In this document: in pieces, positions 43,206 to 56,705 of the stretch | Numbering within the stretch: position 1 is the first letter of the stretch | How the letters are laid out: each line of letters starts with the position of its first letter | DNA from: Theristus sp. LFF4_11 | Taxonomy: Eukaryota > Nematoda > Chromadorea > Monhysterida > Xyalidae | DNA length: 64,000 bases | Direction: 5' to 3' | NCBI GenBank assembly: GCA_030248135.1 | Contig: JASANC010003132.1 | Coordinates: forward strand, 1-64,000 | Made by a program: the position numbers and the translations under genes | The notes under the pieces: generated by a model | What the model was told of the DNA's origin: nothing | The model's database searches: none | What the model saw: the letters and a program-made list of their open reading frames with translations, nothing else

Positions 43206-45090
43206 GGGGGGCCGGCCTAGGGTTAGGGGAAAAAAAAAATCCGGATTTTTTTTTTAAATTAAAAAAAAAAAATTTTTTTAAAAAAAAAATTTTTTTTACA
43301 AGTTAGGTTCGTTCGAAGCGTCTCGTCGAGCTGAGTTCATCTAGACTATTTTCAGAACGATCCGGGAAACTATAAGAGCGAAAATCGTGTTTTATTGAAA
43401 TTATGTCCATTTCATAGAGGGAAAGTTGCATTTTCAACAGTAAAACAGGGCAATTTTTCACGTGTACTTGAATATTGAACCGTTCTTAGTGGTTCCTCTT
43501 TAGAAAATTACCAAAATTTGACTGTGTTCAAAAATTCCTGTTTGCTGTAGCTAAGTCGGCAACCCCTGTCGACCCGGTCGCCCCCCCCAAGACACTTACT
43601 TTCAGGTTCAACCAGCTATGCTATCTGCCACATGGCGAGAGCCCACTCTTCAAATCATCGTATCGAAAACACGTACCATGATTTCGCGATCACGTTGCGG
43701 GCAACTGACAGACGCAAGTTTAACACGTTAGTTTAGCTCAGCACGCAAGTTTTAACATGTGGCCATGTTATCGGGTATCTGAAAAACGGTCGTGTGATGT
43801 GGTATTAACCAACATCTCCGCTCAAATTGTTTAACAATATATCGCACAACTCCATTGTGGACCTATAACATACGCCAATCAACAAGATATCATGTTCATC
43901 TCATGGCCTACCGACTGAAAAACATGTTCTAAGTTGCAAGAAAACGATTTCTGAAACGATATTTCAATTCAGTTAAGTCATTTCAACGCTAAAAATTGAC
44001 TCTAGAAGTCATCCAAATCGAAAAACATGGAGTACGTCGGTCAAAATGACCAAATAATGACATTTACCTAAGCACACAAAGAAGTTGGGAAGAAAATTTG
44101 GTTTGAACTTTCAAAAAATTATGCCATAAATCGAATTTTCAGAGCAAAGTAGAAGAAAAAATTTTCAAATTTTTTTTTTTAAGTTTGAAAAAAAAAATCC
44201 AAATTTTTTTTTTTTAAAAAAACGAAAAAAAAAATAAAAAAAAATTTTTTTTTTCAAAGCCCCTAACCCTAGGCCGGCCCCCCCCCCCAAAAAATTTTCG
44301 AATCTATCTCTCTATCAAACAGGTTTTTTCGGCTGAGCTATTATCTATCTGAAAAATTTACTCAGCCAGCTATCTATCTGAAAATTTTTGTCTTCGAAGA
44401 CATAAAATGAGTCAATTTTTGACCAAAATTGACCATTTTTGCTCGTAATTCTTGAAAATTTCGCTAATTTTAGGTAAAATACGCGTTTATACTTGATTTT
44501 TAGTGTATTTTTAGCATTATTTTGCTGTTTTTATAGCTTTTTAGCGTTTTAGCTATCTATCTATCAAATTTCAAAATTTTGACCGCCCCCCCCCCCCAAA
44601 GTCACAGGCCCCCCCCGCGGCCCCCCCCAAAATTTTCCAGCTATCTATCTGTCTAGAAAATTTGCTCCAGCTATCTTTATCGGCCCCCCCCCCCAACCCC
44701 TCGGCTCTGGAACAACTATGGTTGAAAGTACAATTTTGATGGCCAAAATTTGTTTTTTATGTCAATCAATCAATCAATCAAGTTTATTTGTAAGCCTCAC
44801 GGCCAGTTCACATGAACACATTCACAAAACTTCCATTATGCAAAACAAACACAAACGATGTCACAAAAAACTAAAGATGTACAGACTATTGATGAAATTT
44901 GTGAATGCATCAATGAAAGCAAGCAAAAAAGTCGATGCAAACGAATGGGCAGAATAAAATTACATAAATCCCGATTAAAAAAAGATTTTTTTTTGAAAAA
45001 AAAGTTTAAAAAATTTTAGACCTCTATCTGACTGAAAGTTGTGTTGTGTCGACGTCTGGAAGCGAGTGGAAACAAACGAATCGGAACAAT
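43206..45090. repeat. Low-complexity and degenerate-repeat DNA before CAND1
   Basis: Long A/T homopolymers at 43230-43300 and 44160-44250, C runs at 44280, 44585-44630 and 44685, AGCTATCTATCTG repeats (44330-44670) and an AATC tetranucleotide run at 44763-44780. GGCCGGCCTAGGGTTAGGGG near 43208 and its inverse near 44262-44280 form an outer inverted pair, so 43200-44285 may be another foldback. No gene recognised until the CAND1 start. Confidence 0.55.
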
Positions 45091-45099
45091 CTCCAAAAA

Positions 45100-48000
45100 A
45101 TGGCGTACCACATTGCGAATTTGCTCGAGAAAATGATGTCAGCTGACAAAGACTATCGTTTCATGGCGACTAACGACTTGATGTCAGAGTTGCAGAAAGA
45201 CTCGATAAAACTAGATGACGATTCTGAGAAAAAGGTTGGATTTCATGAGAGAAAAAATTCGTAAACGAGTCAAATTCTTTTCCAAAATGGACTGAGAACT
45301 ATTTTTTCGTCCACAACGGACGACGCGTGACAAAAAATCGTTCCTATTATGTAGGTCGTAAAAATGCTGCTCCGCCTGTTGGAGGACAAAAACGGCGAAG
45401 TGCAGAATCTGGCCGTAAAGTGCATCGGTCCGCTGGTAAACAAAGTGAAAGAGGTCCAGGTGTGTTTTTATTTTTTTGCGTTTTGCTGTTTGCTTTGTTG
45501 GTTGCTTTGTTTTGTGTTTTTTTGTTGTTTCCAACCGAGCTTTTGGGTTTCACATTCGGACGCCAAAAATTGAACGTTCGGTTTATCCGCTGGGTCGTCC
45601 CCAACCGTTTTTTTTTGGGAAGAAGCTATGCTGCTGTATGTTGTGATTAGGGTTGGCACAGGAAAAAAAACCGGTTTTTTACCAACCCTAGTTGTGATCA
45701 TTTAACTCGTGTGTTTCAAAAGCACATATAATATTTGCAGGTCGAGCTGATTGTGGACACTTTGTGTCAAAACATGATGAGCGAAACGGAGCAACTTCGT
45801 GACAGCAGTTCCATGGCACTGAAAGTGGTCATTGCTGAGCTGCCACCGGCCTCGCCAAACACTGCCAATGTGCGGTTTGCTTGAAAAAGCTCGCAACTTC
45901 GACAAGTTATTGAAAAGAACGCTTGCAAAGCTTCGTCAAGGGCATATACAGTCTAGCTCTATCACAAATCCAATCAGCTGATTGGTTGATGCATGCATTC
46001 TAAATTACTCTAAATTATAGGGAATCAGTGTAGTCGTTGGTGATCACGTGATTCAGGCAGGCTTTCTGTGAATGAATTGCTGTGGAGGCGGAGTTTGGTT
46101 TGCACGACAGAATCCGTTCATCACGTGACCACCAACCAATCAGCTTGTTGGATATGTTATAGTTTGACTGTATTGGCAATACCTTACAACCGGTGTGTTT
46201 CTTTAACCTGTGCTCGTTTGAAAAAGAAAGAACGGAATCGAAATTAAAACAGACGTTCATACCCAATGAGCGGTTTGATTCAGGGACTTTTTCACACCCA
46301 AATTGGTGTCAGAGAGACCTAAAAATCGCGAAGGGAAATGCGTTTTCACACTTTATTTTCTTAAATATTTCTTCATCCCGCGAAGAAGCAACAAATGACA
46401 ATAGTTGTACTGAACTTGATAGCCAAATTCGGTTGCCGAGCAAAACATTGGTCATATCAGACTTCCTTAGTTTTGATGACAGAAACTAAAAAAAAACGCG
46501 CGGCTAAAGCTGCGCTGTTTTTCGCTTCATGCGAATGTGAGTGTGAAGTGAGTTAGACTGCTAGCGCTTCATGGATCATGAATGGCGCTTAATGTTCACC
46601 CGTTCAACGCCAAAAAAAAGCTCGAACACCAAGCAAGCACACGCAGCGAATGGCGATGCTGCAGGTGACGCGGCGTGTGATGCCGCGCCTGAGCAGCGCG
46701 CTCGCGCAACGCGACGGCAACGCGCAGGCGGACGTGTCCGTGCGCATGGAGGTGCTCGAGATCATCGGCGACATTCTGTATCGCTACGGCGCCCTCCTCA
46801 CGCAGTACCATCACGCGGTCGGTGGCGCATGCACAGTCGAGCTCTGAATTATAGCTGCTGGTGGTTGTTGGTGGTCGCGTGCTTGCAGGCTTTCCGTGCA
46901 CACCGAAACTCGGCCCCCATAGCAATGCCTGCACAGATAGTATGCGTCACGTGATCACCTGCCAATCAAATCAACTGATTCGCTATGATTTAGAGGTCAA
47001 CAGTATAAACACACAGTCCTGTAGTTGCGGGAAATTCTTCCAACCAATCAGTTGAACGTCGGCTTTTTTGTGACAGCTGACGGCCCTTCCTTCACGTGCT
47101 TCATTCACGCAGCCAGCTAACGGGCGACATCCGGTCAGAGTTTCGAATGAGTAGTTCTGTTTTAAAGATACGTGAAATCTAGTCCACTGTGGATAATGGC
47201 CAATTACACATGGCAGATTTTGACAACAGTGATTGCGCAAAAAACGGCCGCATGTTTTTCGTGCACACAGATCGAAGAAGTGCTGCTGCCGAATTTGTCG
47301 TCGCCGCGGTTGGCGATTCGCAAGCGTTCGATCAGTGCGCTGGCCAATCTGATGACCGTGTGCAGCCGTGAGCTCTTCGACCACACCATGACCTATCTCA
47401 TTGAGCAGCTCACTCTGAATCAGTCAGTGCCTTTTGTGTGTTTTGGGCTTTCTTGTTGCGTATTTTTTCCTGGTGATTTTCAGTTAATATAGGTCACAAA
47501 AAGCAATTCGCATTAGTGCGAATGCAGTGGTGTAATGTAATCTGATGGTTGCCAGTGAACAGAGAACAGACACGCAGCCGTTCACTAATTCAGAGCTTTT
47601 GGGATTGTGGGTGTCGGGTTGGTGCCGCCACCACGCAAAGTCACTATCACCGATTGACTGATGCTTTGATTCGGTTGGTGTGTTGTGTGATGCAACTGAT
47701 TGTGGCGGCGTTTTCCCGCTCAGTTTCTTTAAATTTCGTCATTTTCTTTAGTTCGTTCGTTCGGTCTTTTAATTGTGAAAAAAATTGAATTTTATTTGTC
47801 TGCAGTCGCGTTAGATCGCTGCGAGCTAGCGAGAAATCAATCAGCCTAGCATGTCAGATTTTGTTTTTGTGCTTTCGCTGCGTCTGGCGCCGTGAATCCA
47901 AAAAATCGTGCCGCGTCATCATAGCGCGCTAATGGTGTCGACAATCAAGTTTACAATTTGAAAACGCATTGCTGTTGAAAACTGAAAACTCGCGTATGTA

Positions 48001-51000
48001 TCTTCCACGATGCTGCTGACGGCATATCGGAACTCTGTTATAGATTGAATAATCCCGAAGGAATCCCGATGTTCTTGATCGAAACTGACTTCTCTGTCAC
48101 AGCTCGCTCGGGACAACGCGCACGTACGTGATGGCAGTGACCGCCGTCAGCCGCTCGGTGCCGCACTCGCGCTTCGGATGCTTCTTGCCGAGGGTTCGTT
48201 GTTGTTCTGTTATTAAAACGCTGCTGCTGTCAAACCTCAACACGAACGGTATTATTATCAATTTTTTCAAGTTCTGCGACTCAGTGGGTTCGCAGGCGTG
48301 AAATGAAACTTATCTAGTTTCGATCCTTTATGTGGCAATTCAATATCGCCTGAGCGAGTCGGCCCTTTTTAGGGGACTCGAATGTAGAAGATCATGCGCC
48401 ACACACACACACACGGTCGCGCTAATACCGTATTACCTCTAATAAACCCCCATGGGGGTTTATTTCTTCAGCGACTTCTGGGGGTGGGGGTTTATTTTTG
48501 GGGGGGGGGTTTATTTACAAACAAATTCTAGGGGTGGGGGTTTGTTGAAAAAAAGGCAAAAATACCTTGCATGGCAGGCAAGAAAGTCACAGAAACTTCT
48601 ACTTTTCACAGAGATTTCCTTTTGTAACAGCCTTTTGTAATGAAATTACCACTAACTCATCCCTTTGGGGCCTATGGTAGCACAATTTCACCAATGTCAC
48701 TGCATTCAGCCACTGAATTCGCTAGGTATGTGTTTCAAACAGGTTTCTAATAAACCCCCATGGGGGTTTATTTTTGGGGGGGGGATTATTTGGAAACTTG
48801 TCGAGGGGGTGGGGGTTTATTTTTGGGGGGGGGTTTAATTTTGGGGGGGGTTTAATAGAGGTAATACGGTATTCTTCTGGAACAAAAGAAATTCGCGTGA
48901 AATTTTCCAGATAATCCCGCTGCTGTTGCGTTTTTGCGAGCAGTACGACGACGACGAGCTGCGAGAGTCGTCGTTGAACGGCTTTGAAGCGTTCGTGTAT
49001 CGGTGTCCAAAAGTCAGTCGGTGTTCCGTTTGCTTTGTTTGGTTTTTTTGTGTCCTGGCAAATCTCTGCGATGTGCTCTCGGGCAGTCGGAAGGAATCAA
49101 GCAGGCCGGATGTTCCAGGAATCCGGTGTCACCACCACGACCTCTGTTACGCCTACGCGAGTCGGCTAACAGCGAAAACTGAAAACACCATTTTGTTTTG
49201 TTTTTTGTCCGCACGCACAGACGTCGTTCGAAATCCCGTGCGCAGCCTTACACTGTCCGTAATTCATCAAGATAGAACACAGAACTCGATTTCTAAATCG
49301 CGTGGCCATTTTTTTAAGTGTCGTGTCCGTGCGTACGCACAACAAACTAGTTGCGAAATTAATAATCTATTAGTAATCTAATAGTGTTCCAATCAGCTCG
49401 AAACATCTCAGCACAAGCCAGTGAGAGCATTTTATATTGGGACCTTTTTTATGGCTCACCCTGTGAAGAAGCTGGAGCCAAGGTTCGCTGATATTTCACG
49501 ATTAGTACACATTATATTCACGTACTTCGACGTACTGACAAAGTATTATTTTAGTATTACTACTAAACTAGCAGTTGTAATCCGTGCCTACGGTTACAGG
49601 ATTTTTTGTGTGGTGTCAGGGGAAAGAAATGGCGCCAAAATAAGACGTGTCGAACAATATTACTACTGATAGGTGATACAACTGATACTTTCAAAGGAAA
49701 AACCCTGAAAGCACGATCAGAAAATTTAAAATCTCAGAATCGTAAAATAAGTTCCAGAATGAATAGAACTGCCACAAAATCGTTTCAGGACGTCGAGCCG
49801 TTCCTTGACGCGATTGTTGCGTTGTGCAGCCGATTCATTGCGCACGATCCAAACTACAATTACGACGACGACGACGACATAAACGATGACATGTACTCGA
49901 ATGGAGCGATGGAAACTGACGGTTTTCGTTCTTCTACCGGTTTTCAAGATGGTTTTTCCCAAAATTTTCTTGCAGTATAATTCGTCAAGCAAGATTGTAC
50001 GGACCGGAAACTATTTTAATTGCACATTGAACCAGTCTGATGATTGGTTGACAGCGTGTTTCTTTTCACGTGAACCTCGTTGGCAACATGAATGTTTTTT
50101 GTCATGGCTCTGTTGTTTCTGTTTCCGTACTTTTTCACATTTTATACGATTTCTTATACTTTTTTCAGCGAACTCGATTGCCAGTGACGAAGGTTCTGAA
50201 GATGAGTACAGCGATGACGACGACATGTCCTGGAAGGTTGGGTGGAAGCTCGAAATTGCTAAACATCAATTTCTAAATGTTGATTGGTTCGGGAACCTGT
50301 TAGTTATCCGTACGACGGGCGAGAAGTACTTTTTGTCAATCAACGAATAAAACGAACTAGAAGAAAAACAGACACTAGCGCGCTCACAACTGCACATTTC
50401 TGTCCAGGAAATAAACCAACCAAAAAAGACGGATTTTGATTCAAAACACCATTGACCGAATAAAAAAAGACACGGAACGATTTGCCAGGTGCGTCGCGCG
50501 GCCGCGAAATGCGTCGAAGCGGTGATCGCAGCACGTCGCGACAGGGTGTTGCAGTTGTTGACCGGCATTGGACCGCAGCTGATCAGCAGGTTCAAGGAGC
50601 GCGAGGACAACGTAAAGGCAGACATTTTCCAGGTTTGCCCGCGTTGGTGCGATTGTGTTTGTGCGCCTTTTGTCCATTGACTTTGGGTGGACTGGCGAGC
50701 GTTGTTGTTCTCTTAGAGCCTCTCTGCACGATGATTGGCGTTGCGTTTTGTTTTTTTTTGAGGAAAACATCCAATCGTTGCCGACAATTGCGTGAACGTC
50801 CAGTCGATCTGGTTAATATATGCAACTGGCTGATTGGTTGTTGCACACACGGGCAGGTTGATCGCATGCATTCTGTGCTTTCATTCTCTAATCTGACTGC
50901 TCTGTGCAGGCCTACATTTCACTGCTACGTCAAGCAACGCTATTATTGCCGGCGTCGCATCAGAAGCGCTTTGATTTGAACGTTAGCGATTTTGGTTTTT

Positions 51001-54000
51001 TTCTATTTGTTCACTGTTCACTCAGATTTATTCGACCGTTCGTTGGTTTTTCAAAAGGAAGAAATTCGTTCGTTATTTTAATAGAAGAAAGAAAAAGACT
51101 TCCTGGTTGATTAATTTTGTACGGTAGATAAACCACAAGAAATTTTATTGTACTGAACTGTTTCGGCATTATTCAAATGCCTTCATCTGCAGAGGAAATT
51201 ACTCGAAAAACACTCAAGTGTCTGGGTGAAAATGGTTATTTCAAGATTTCAAGTTTTCAAGATTTTAATTAACACGCAGCACCTTTAACAAAAACACAAT
51301 GATAAAGGAGTAACATAAGGACAAAATTATTAAAAAAATGAATGAAACAACCATTATATCACTGTTTTGTAGCGGGTGCCGGTTATGGGCAAGAATTGCC
51401 CATGTCTTTACCCTAGAACAAGCTGAAGTTGAAAGAACATTTGAAGGGCACATCACATACTCTATTCCACAACTAAATTCACACACAAACCGAAAACTAA
51501 AACCGACGAACCGGAAACAATCAATGAGCGACAAAAAAACTTCAATGAATGGCTAAAAAACTCCTGGACTCAAGTTTAAAAACAGGAACAACACCTATGA
51601 CGGCTCAACATGAAGACCAAACCAGACAAACAAAACAAATCTATGTCTCCTCAGTTATCTTTTTTTGCTATTTTTTTCTTTTCTTTTTCTGATTATTATT
51701 TTTTCTTTTTTGGCACATGTTTTTCTTTTTCTTTTTCTTGTTTGTTCTTTGTGAAGAGATTCAGAAATGGTCATATCGCGAACACACAAATGATTTACAA
51801 ACAGAGCACACCCCCAAAAACGATCCGAAACAGACTGAACATAAACAAAGCATTCGAAGCAGATCGAAACCGAGCCAAGCCAAGCAAAAAAAAACCGAAA
51901 CTAAACGGCACGCAACAAAACAAAATCAAACACAAAAATGAAAATGAACCGGACGTCGGACATGTCGTGAATGCACACTGGCACAGCATATGCCACCATA
52001 AAGTTTATATTCGTGCGTGCACAGGCGCGATGAAACCGTGATCCCGCACAATTCGAAAAACGAATAATGCCAGGTGGTGTGTCAAACAAATGTATGCTTC
52101 AGTGAACCAAACCTGCGGATAGTGTATTAGATACACTCAGTAGTCATAAAAACAAAAAAATAGCATGGGATTCTTATAACAGCGTTTGTACAGCTGATGT
52201 CACACAGACGTTATGTAGCGCACACGCGCGCAGCGTTCCAACACTTTTGTCGCCACTGTATGTTAATTACTAATTCTTTGAAAAGAAGTGAAAATTTTCA
52301 CTTTTTGTAATTGAGGACGCTGTGCAAAAAGTGCAACGCAAGGTAACTGCCATTTGGTGTTGAAGACGTTTGAAATCTACGGTTCCTACATTGTGCGACC
52401 GAAGAAAATCAGTTGCAACCTAACGCGGTGGTTCCAATAAATACATGAAAGAAAGCGCAACCCTTTCGAAGAAAGTTTTAGATGATTATATGAACATTTA
52501 TTCAAAATGATGATAAGTTGAAGAAAAGTTGAGAATACTTTTTTTGTAAGAGGTGTCAAAAAACATCAACAGATGCAGAAGAGAATTGAAAGTTGTGGGG
52601 GAAAATGAGAACCTTATTTCTGTTTATATGTTGCTTTAATGGTGTTGGTTTTTGAATTTTCGGTGTCGGTTCAATTTTTCAAATTTTGTGTGATTTTCGG
52701 GTAATTTTGCTCTGCTGATGAAGACATTTAAAGAATGTCGAAACGTTCAGTATGATAAAATTTGTGGTCTATCTGCCGTACGCAACAAATCAACCAGGAA
52801 AGGAAAACGACTAAACTCTCCGAGTCGTCCTGTCTTCGAACGTTTGTGTGCGTGTGTGTTTGTCACATTGTAAACGAACGCCTGCACTAACCACTGCGCC
52901 ATCGCAACCGGCACACCCATTTGCAGCTGCACGATGACAGTGCCAACAGACGTGACACCAAACAACACCACCACCAACAGTCGATCACGTACAACACTGA
53001 ACAGCAGGCCGTCATTGACACCATCAAGGCACAGGTAGTGACAACGTTGTTGTTGTTGTTGTTTGTTGTTGTATGCTGCTGATTCGCCACGTGGCGTCTC
53101 TGTTGCGCACCACTGCCCTATTTTGACGGCTGCGCTCTATTTCGCCCGGTGTCACGATTTTATTTCCCCATGTTTTTATTTCCCCGTACGGGGATTTAAC
53201 CATGGTGTTAATTCCCCGTAGCCGTTAACGTTCCCCGTTAATTCCCCGGCTCCAAGTGGGCTGCAGTTCTTTCGTTTTAAGAATGGGAAGCCCGGGACAC
53301 TGATGCATTGCAGGCCCCAGAATTTTGAAAGGGGCTGGTATACACGACCGTAAGGCGATTTGCCGCAGTGTTTGAATTAAAATTCGGCCCTAATTGTTAT
53401 CTGGCCATATCAACAAATTTTCATCGTGTTCATGACAGTCGACTTATGAATTTATTACGCATAAGCACACTCTAACGACTAGGGATGGATCCGGCAAATT
53501 TGCCGGAATCCGGGCCGGATCCGGCAAAAGCCCATTCCGGCCGGGCCGGATCCGGCAAAAATTGCCGGAATCCGGACCGGAATGGCCTTTTTATGTCTAA
53601 AAAACATCTACGCACATTTCGTCGCTTCTTCATCACATTTTCAGCATAAAACAGCACAGACACAGAAACAAAGTCAGCAAAACACAGCACGTGAACCAAC
53701 CAAAAATTACAACAACAACAATTGACAAAATTCACATCGCATAGGGATAATCAAGCGCTGGCAACACTCCATTCAGAAACATGACCTTTTCGGCGTTCTG
53801 AGTTGACAGACGAGATCGGCTGTACACAAACACCTGCCTGGCTTCAGAGAACATTCGTTCGCTTGCCACGCTTGTTGGTAGCGGTGCCAGGTATCTGCGC
53901 GCGATTGTCGATAGTTTGGGGTATTTAGACGAGTTCAGTCGCCAAAAGTCTAGCATTAGATCACTTTTGTCCGGTTCGTCGATAAAATCATCCGACTCGT

Positions 54001-56552
54001 ACATATTCATTTCGCCGCGCAGTTCGTCTTCAAGACTGGATTCGCCTGACGGGTTGCGCGGTCGCGCAGCGTGAAACTCGATGCCTCCGTAGAGGCCAGT
54101 CGATTTCTTTTTTGGTTCGGGCTCGCGTTCACTTTCGTCATCGTCGTTGTTCGCGATCTCGGATGTATCGTCGCAGTTTGTGGGCGTCTCCAGTCGTTTC
54201 AAGATTTTCTTTGCAATGTGAAGTAGTTCACAATGAATCGCGCCTTCATTTTCGAAGACGACTGCAGTATTCTTGAATCGCGGATCAACGTACGTGGCCA
54301 TGATGTTGGATTCGTTGTGGAAAAGCGCACGGAAGCGTGTGTCGATGCTGGTCAGCAGCGTTTTTTTCGTCGTACCAATGCCACTCGCATCGACTTGTTC
54401 GATGCGCTGCTTCAGTGCGCAAACGGCGGGCAACACCATTGAAATGGATTCGTCGTCTCGTGGATTTGTCGTTGGGGGGTTTATCGGGTTTTAGGGGATC
54501 ACGGCACCCCCGCACACCCACGTTACCACACGTTAAAATCGCTGGTGTTCTGGGGCTCACATAAAAGCAACTGTTTGACAGCTAACTTAATATGACCAAC
54601 GAAGATGGCTGATTTCAAAAAAACCCTGCTATTGTTCATCAACAACGTTGGCCAAAAGCTGGCAGCCACGTTTTTTAAAGTGGACGATGCTGCACATAAG
54701 TTTACCACTCAAGACAAAAGCAGTGAACCATTTACCATTGAACAGAACACTAAACTAAAGAAACGCTCACTGATCACATGTCAAATGCACAACAACAAAA
54801 CCAACAAAGCACCGAAACAAATTTGTCAAACCATTGAACAGCTCTGAAACGGAGGAATCAACTGGTTAATTCGCGGGTCTCGGCCATTCCGGCCGGATCC
54901 GGCCGGATCCGGCAAAATTGCGCCGGAATCCGGACCGGATCCGGATCCAATTTTAGGCGCCGGAATCCGGAAACCGGAATCCGGACCGGAACCGGCTCCA
55001 TCCCTACTAACGACTCTATGACCGGCCTGCAACGCGATTCTTTCTGCAACTCGAAGATGATAACAAAACCAAAATGACATTGTACTTTATACCAAGAACA
55101 CGACGATTTGTCGTATTCGACTTTGTTTGGCTAGATTTCGCTGATGTTTCACGAATGGTACATGGTTGAATTGTGCGCTTTAGTATACAACTTACGGACA
55201 CAGTTACTATCTTAGTATTACCGTTATAAAACTAGCTATTTGTAATCCGTGCCTACGGTTACAGGTTTTTTTGCGAGGTGTCTGGGGGAAATGACACCTG
55301 AACAGGGCAGGCGGGTGGGGGGTGTACGTATACCTAGGGTTGGCAGAGACTTTTTTCCAATCCGGGGCATAAAACCGGTTTTTACGTGAAACAAACGGGA
55401 AAATACCTGGTACTATAAACTTTAAAGCGTAAAGCGCTTGAATCTACAGTAGATGGAACGATTGGGCATTTCGGTTTGAAAAGCAAAGTTTTTGAGCAAA
55501 AATATTAAATTTTGAACAGGAAATTACAGTTACCTTGAACCTTTAAGTCTCGGAAAAGAACCCGAGAAAACCGGCTTTTCCCGGGAACAAAAAAAAACCC
55601 GGCGTGTTTGTTTGCGTCGCGAACGCCCAGTGCAGCGCACGACGCACGTTTCGTTTGCAGACGCCGCACGTCGTGCGCAGCGTGTGCCGTCAGTTGCGTG
55701 CGTCGAGCGGCGCTCGCACGCGGCAGTGTTGCCTGTTGGCGTTGTGTCAACTGATGCGCGTCATGCCGGGCGCGCTCGCGACGCACATGACCGTGCTGGT
55801 GCCGACGCTGACGCAGTTGGCCGTGCACGACAAGGCCACCAACAGCAGTCTGAAGATCGACGCGCTTCAGTTTCTGGCGCACGCCTTCTGCACGCACGCG
55901 CCCGTGGTACGCTGGCGGTGGTGGCGCTTGGTTTTGGGGCATTGCTGGGTCCGTGCGCGCGGTGTTCGTGACGGTTTTGGCGGCTTTTATTGCGTCCAGT
56001 TTATGTTGTTTTGCAACACTGGTGTTATTCATCATTGTTGTGCCCCCTCCTGGCTGTTGGTGTTGTTTTCTGGTTTGGAAATCCGTTCGGAACATGGTTT
56101 GTTTTTGTGCCTTTTGTGGTTTTGGGATGACGCACTTTGAATGAGTTAGCCATACTTCAAGTAAACACTGTGTTGTCTGAACTCGCCACCTCCCCCGTCA
56201 AAAAAAGAACACTGAAGACAAAGTTTTTTTGGTCTGATGTTGTTTGCCAGGTGTTCGACGCGCATCTCGACCAGTTGGTTGCAATGGTGTGCTCGGCGAT
56301 CGGTGACGGCTTCTACAAGGTGTGGTCTCAGCTAATGGGAAAATTTTTTTTTTGATAAGTCATCATTAAAATTATCAAATGAAAGTAACTGTAAAAAATG
56401 CTAAATTCGAACGCTTATAAAAGCTTTTTCGGCAGGTCGCCGCTGAAGCGTTGAACGTGGTGCGCCCGTTGATCGGAGTGCTGCGACCGAGTGTCGTGCG
56501 CCTTGAAACGCCTCCCGATGGCAAGCCAGTGCCGCCATTGGCACCGCAAACG
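45100..56552 (+). CDS. CAND1: Cullin-associated NEDD8-dissociated protein 1, 5' part
   Basis: CAND1 binds un-neddylated cullin-RBX1 and exchanges substrate-receptor modules of SCF-type ubiquitin ligases; it is a HEAT-repeat solenoid of about 1,230 residues. Fourteen exons, all with matching phases: 45100-45234, 45355-45459, 45741-45869, 46665-46817, 47271-47422, 48103-48193, 48911-49012, 49789-49921, 50169-50236, 50489-50632, 50910-50981, 55661-55906, 56251-56319, 56436-56552. The start has an AAAAATGG context and reads [18 protein letters not shown]. Diagnostic blocks are [112 protein letters not shown] and SLKIDAL. About 572 residues are encoded; the 3' half lies beyond the window. The loop after the first third of the acidic region is shorter than in vertebrates. 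Introns 3, 6, 11 and 14 carry transposons. Confidence 0.97.
45949..46170. mobile_element. MITE, CAGTC ends, TA target, CAND1 intron 3
   Basis: 222 bp, TA at 45947-45948 and 46171-46172. Ends CAGTCTAGC and TTTGACTG, with inner CCAATCAGCTGATTGG and CCAACCAATCAGCTTG blocks. Related to the TGATTGG-bearing element at 13927-14689 and to remnants near 19690, 46835-47000 and 50814. Confidence 0.75.
48285..48380. repeat. Dispersed repeat copy, CAND1 intron 6
   Basis: Shares TTTATGTGGCAATTCAA and CGCCTGAG(C/T)GA with copies at 905-1060 and 21000-22025. Confidence 0.55.
48428..48869. mobile_element. MITE, CCGTATTACC family, copy 2, CAND1 intron 6
   Basis: 442 bp, TA-flanked. Ends CCGTATTACCTCTAATAAA and inverse. 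The body matches 10085-10540, including CATGGCAGGCAA and TTTTGTAATGAAATTACCA. It ends only about 40 bp before exon 7. Confidence 0.9.
51103..52799. mobile_element. 1.7-kb element with inverted, hammerhead-like ends, CAND1 intron 11
   Basis: Inverted ends: CCTGGTTGATT..GTACGGTAGATA on the left; the inverse of the same, ATCTGCCGTAC..AATCAACCAGG, on the right. Just inside each end lies a stem-loop next to GAAAC. On the right (plus strand) it is CTGATGA, GACATT-loop-AATGTC, GAAAC at 52715-52744. On the left (minus strand) it is GGCATT-loop-AATGCC before GAAAC at 51181-51160. The middle holds a half MITE and no recognisable protein. Penelope-like or retrozyme-type origin is possible. Confidence 0.6.
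52085..52260. mobile_element. Right half of a CAGTGGCGGC-family MITE
   Basis: Matches 63361-63558: CCTGCGGATAGTGTATTAGA, ATAGCATGGGATTCTTATAA and the end AACACTTTTGTCGCCACTG followed by TA. The left arm is missing. Confidence 0.75.
53480..55006 (-). mobile_element. hAT element with perfect 8-bp target duplication, CAND1 intron 11
   Basis: 1,527 bp. Ends TAGGGATGGATCCGG and CCGGCTCCATCCCTA, flanked by CTAACGAC at 53472-53479 and 55007-55014. Subterminal arrays of CCGGATCCGGCAAA-like motifs occur at both ends (53488-53582 and 54880-54995). It carries the C-terminal part of a hAT transposase on the minus strand. The perfect duplication points to a fairly recent insertion. Confidence 0.95.
53732..54439 (-). 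pseudogene. hAT transposase, C-terminal fragment
   Basis: An open frame of about 235 residues. It contains the hAT dimerisation (Dimer_Tnp_hAT) signature: [18 protein letters not shown], then [18 protein letters not shown] and [17 protein letters not shown]. The acidic middle ([15 protein letters not shown]) is typical linker. Full transposases are about 600-700 residues with an N-terminal BED zinc finger and an RNase H-like core. Those parts are not present in the 570 bp upstream, so this copy is probably inactive. Confidence 0.88.
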
Positions 56553-56705
56553 GTTAGTTCCGCAGTGCAAGGTTTGGTTTGGATAGTTGATATTGACAAA
56601 AAATTCCCGCCATTTTGAATGAATCTTTTTTAGTGTGAAAAGGTGAACAAAATTTTTTGGTAACAACCTCTGTTGCGACATTTGAACTGAAATTGCACCA
56701 GCTTG

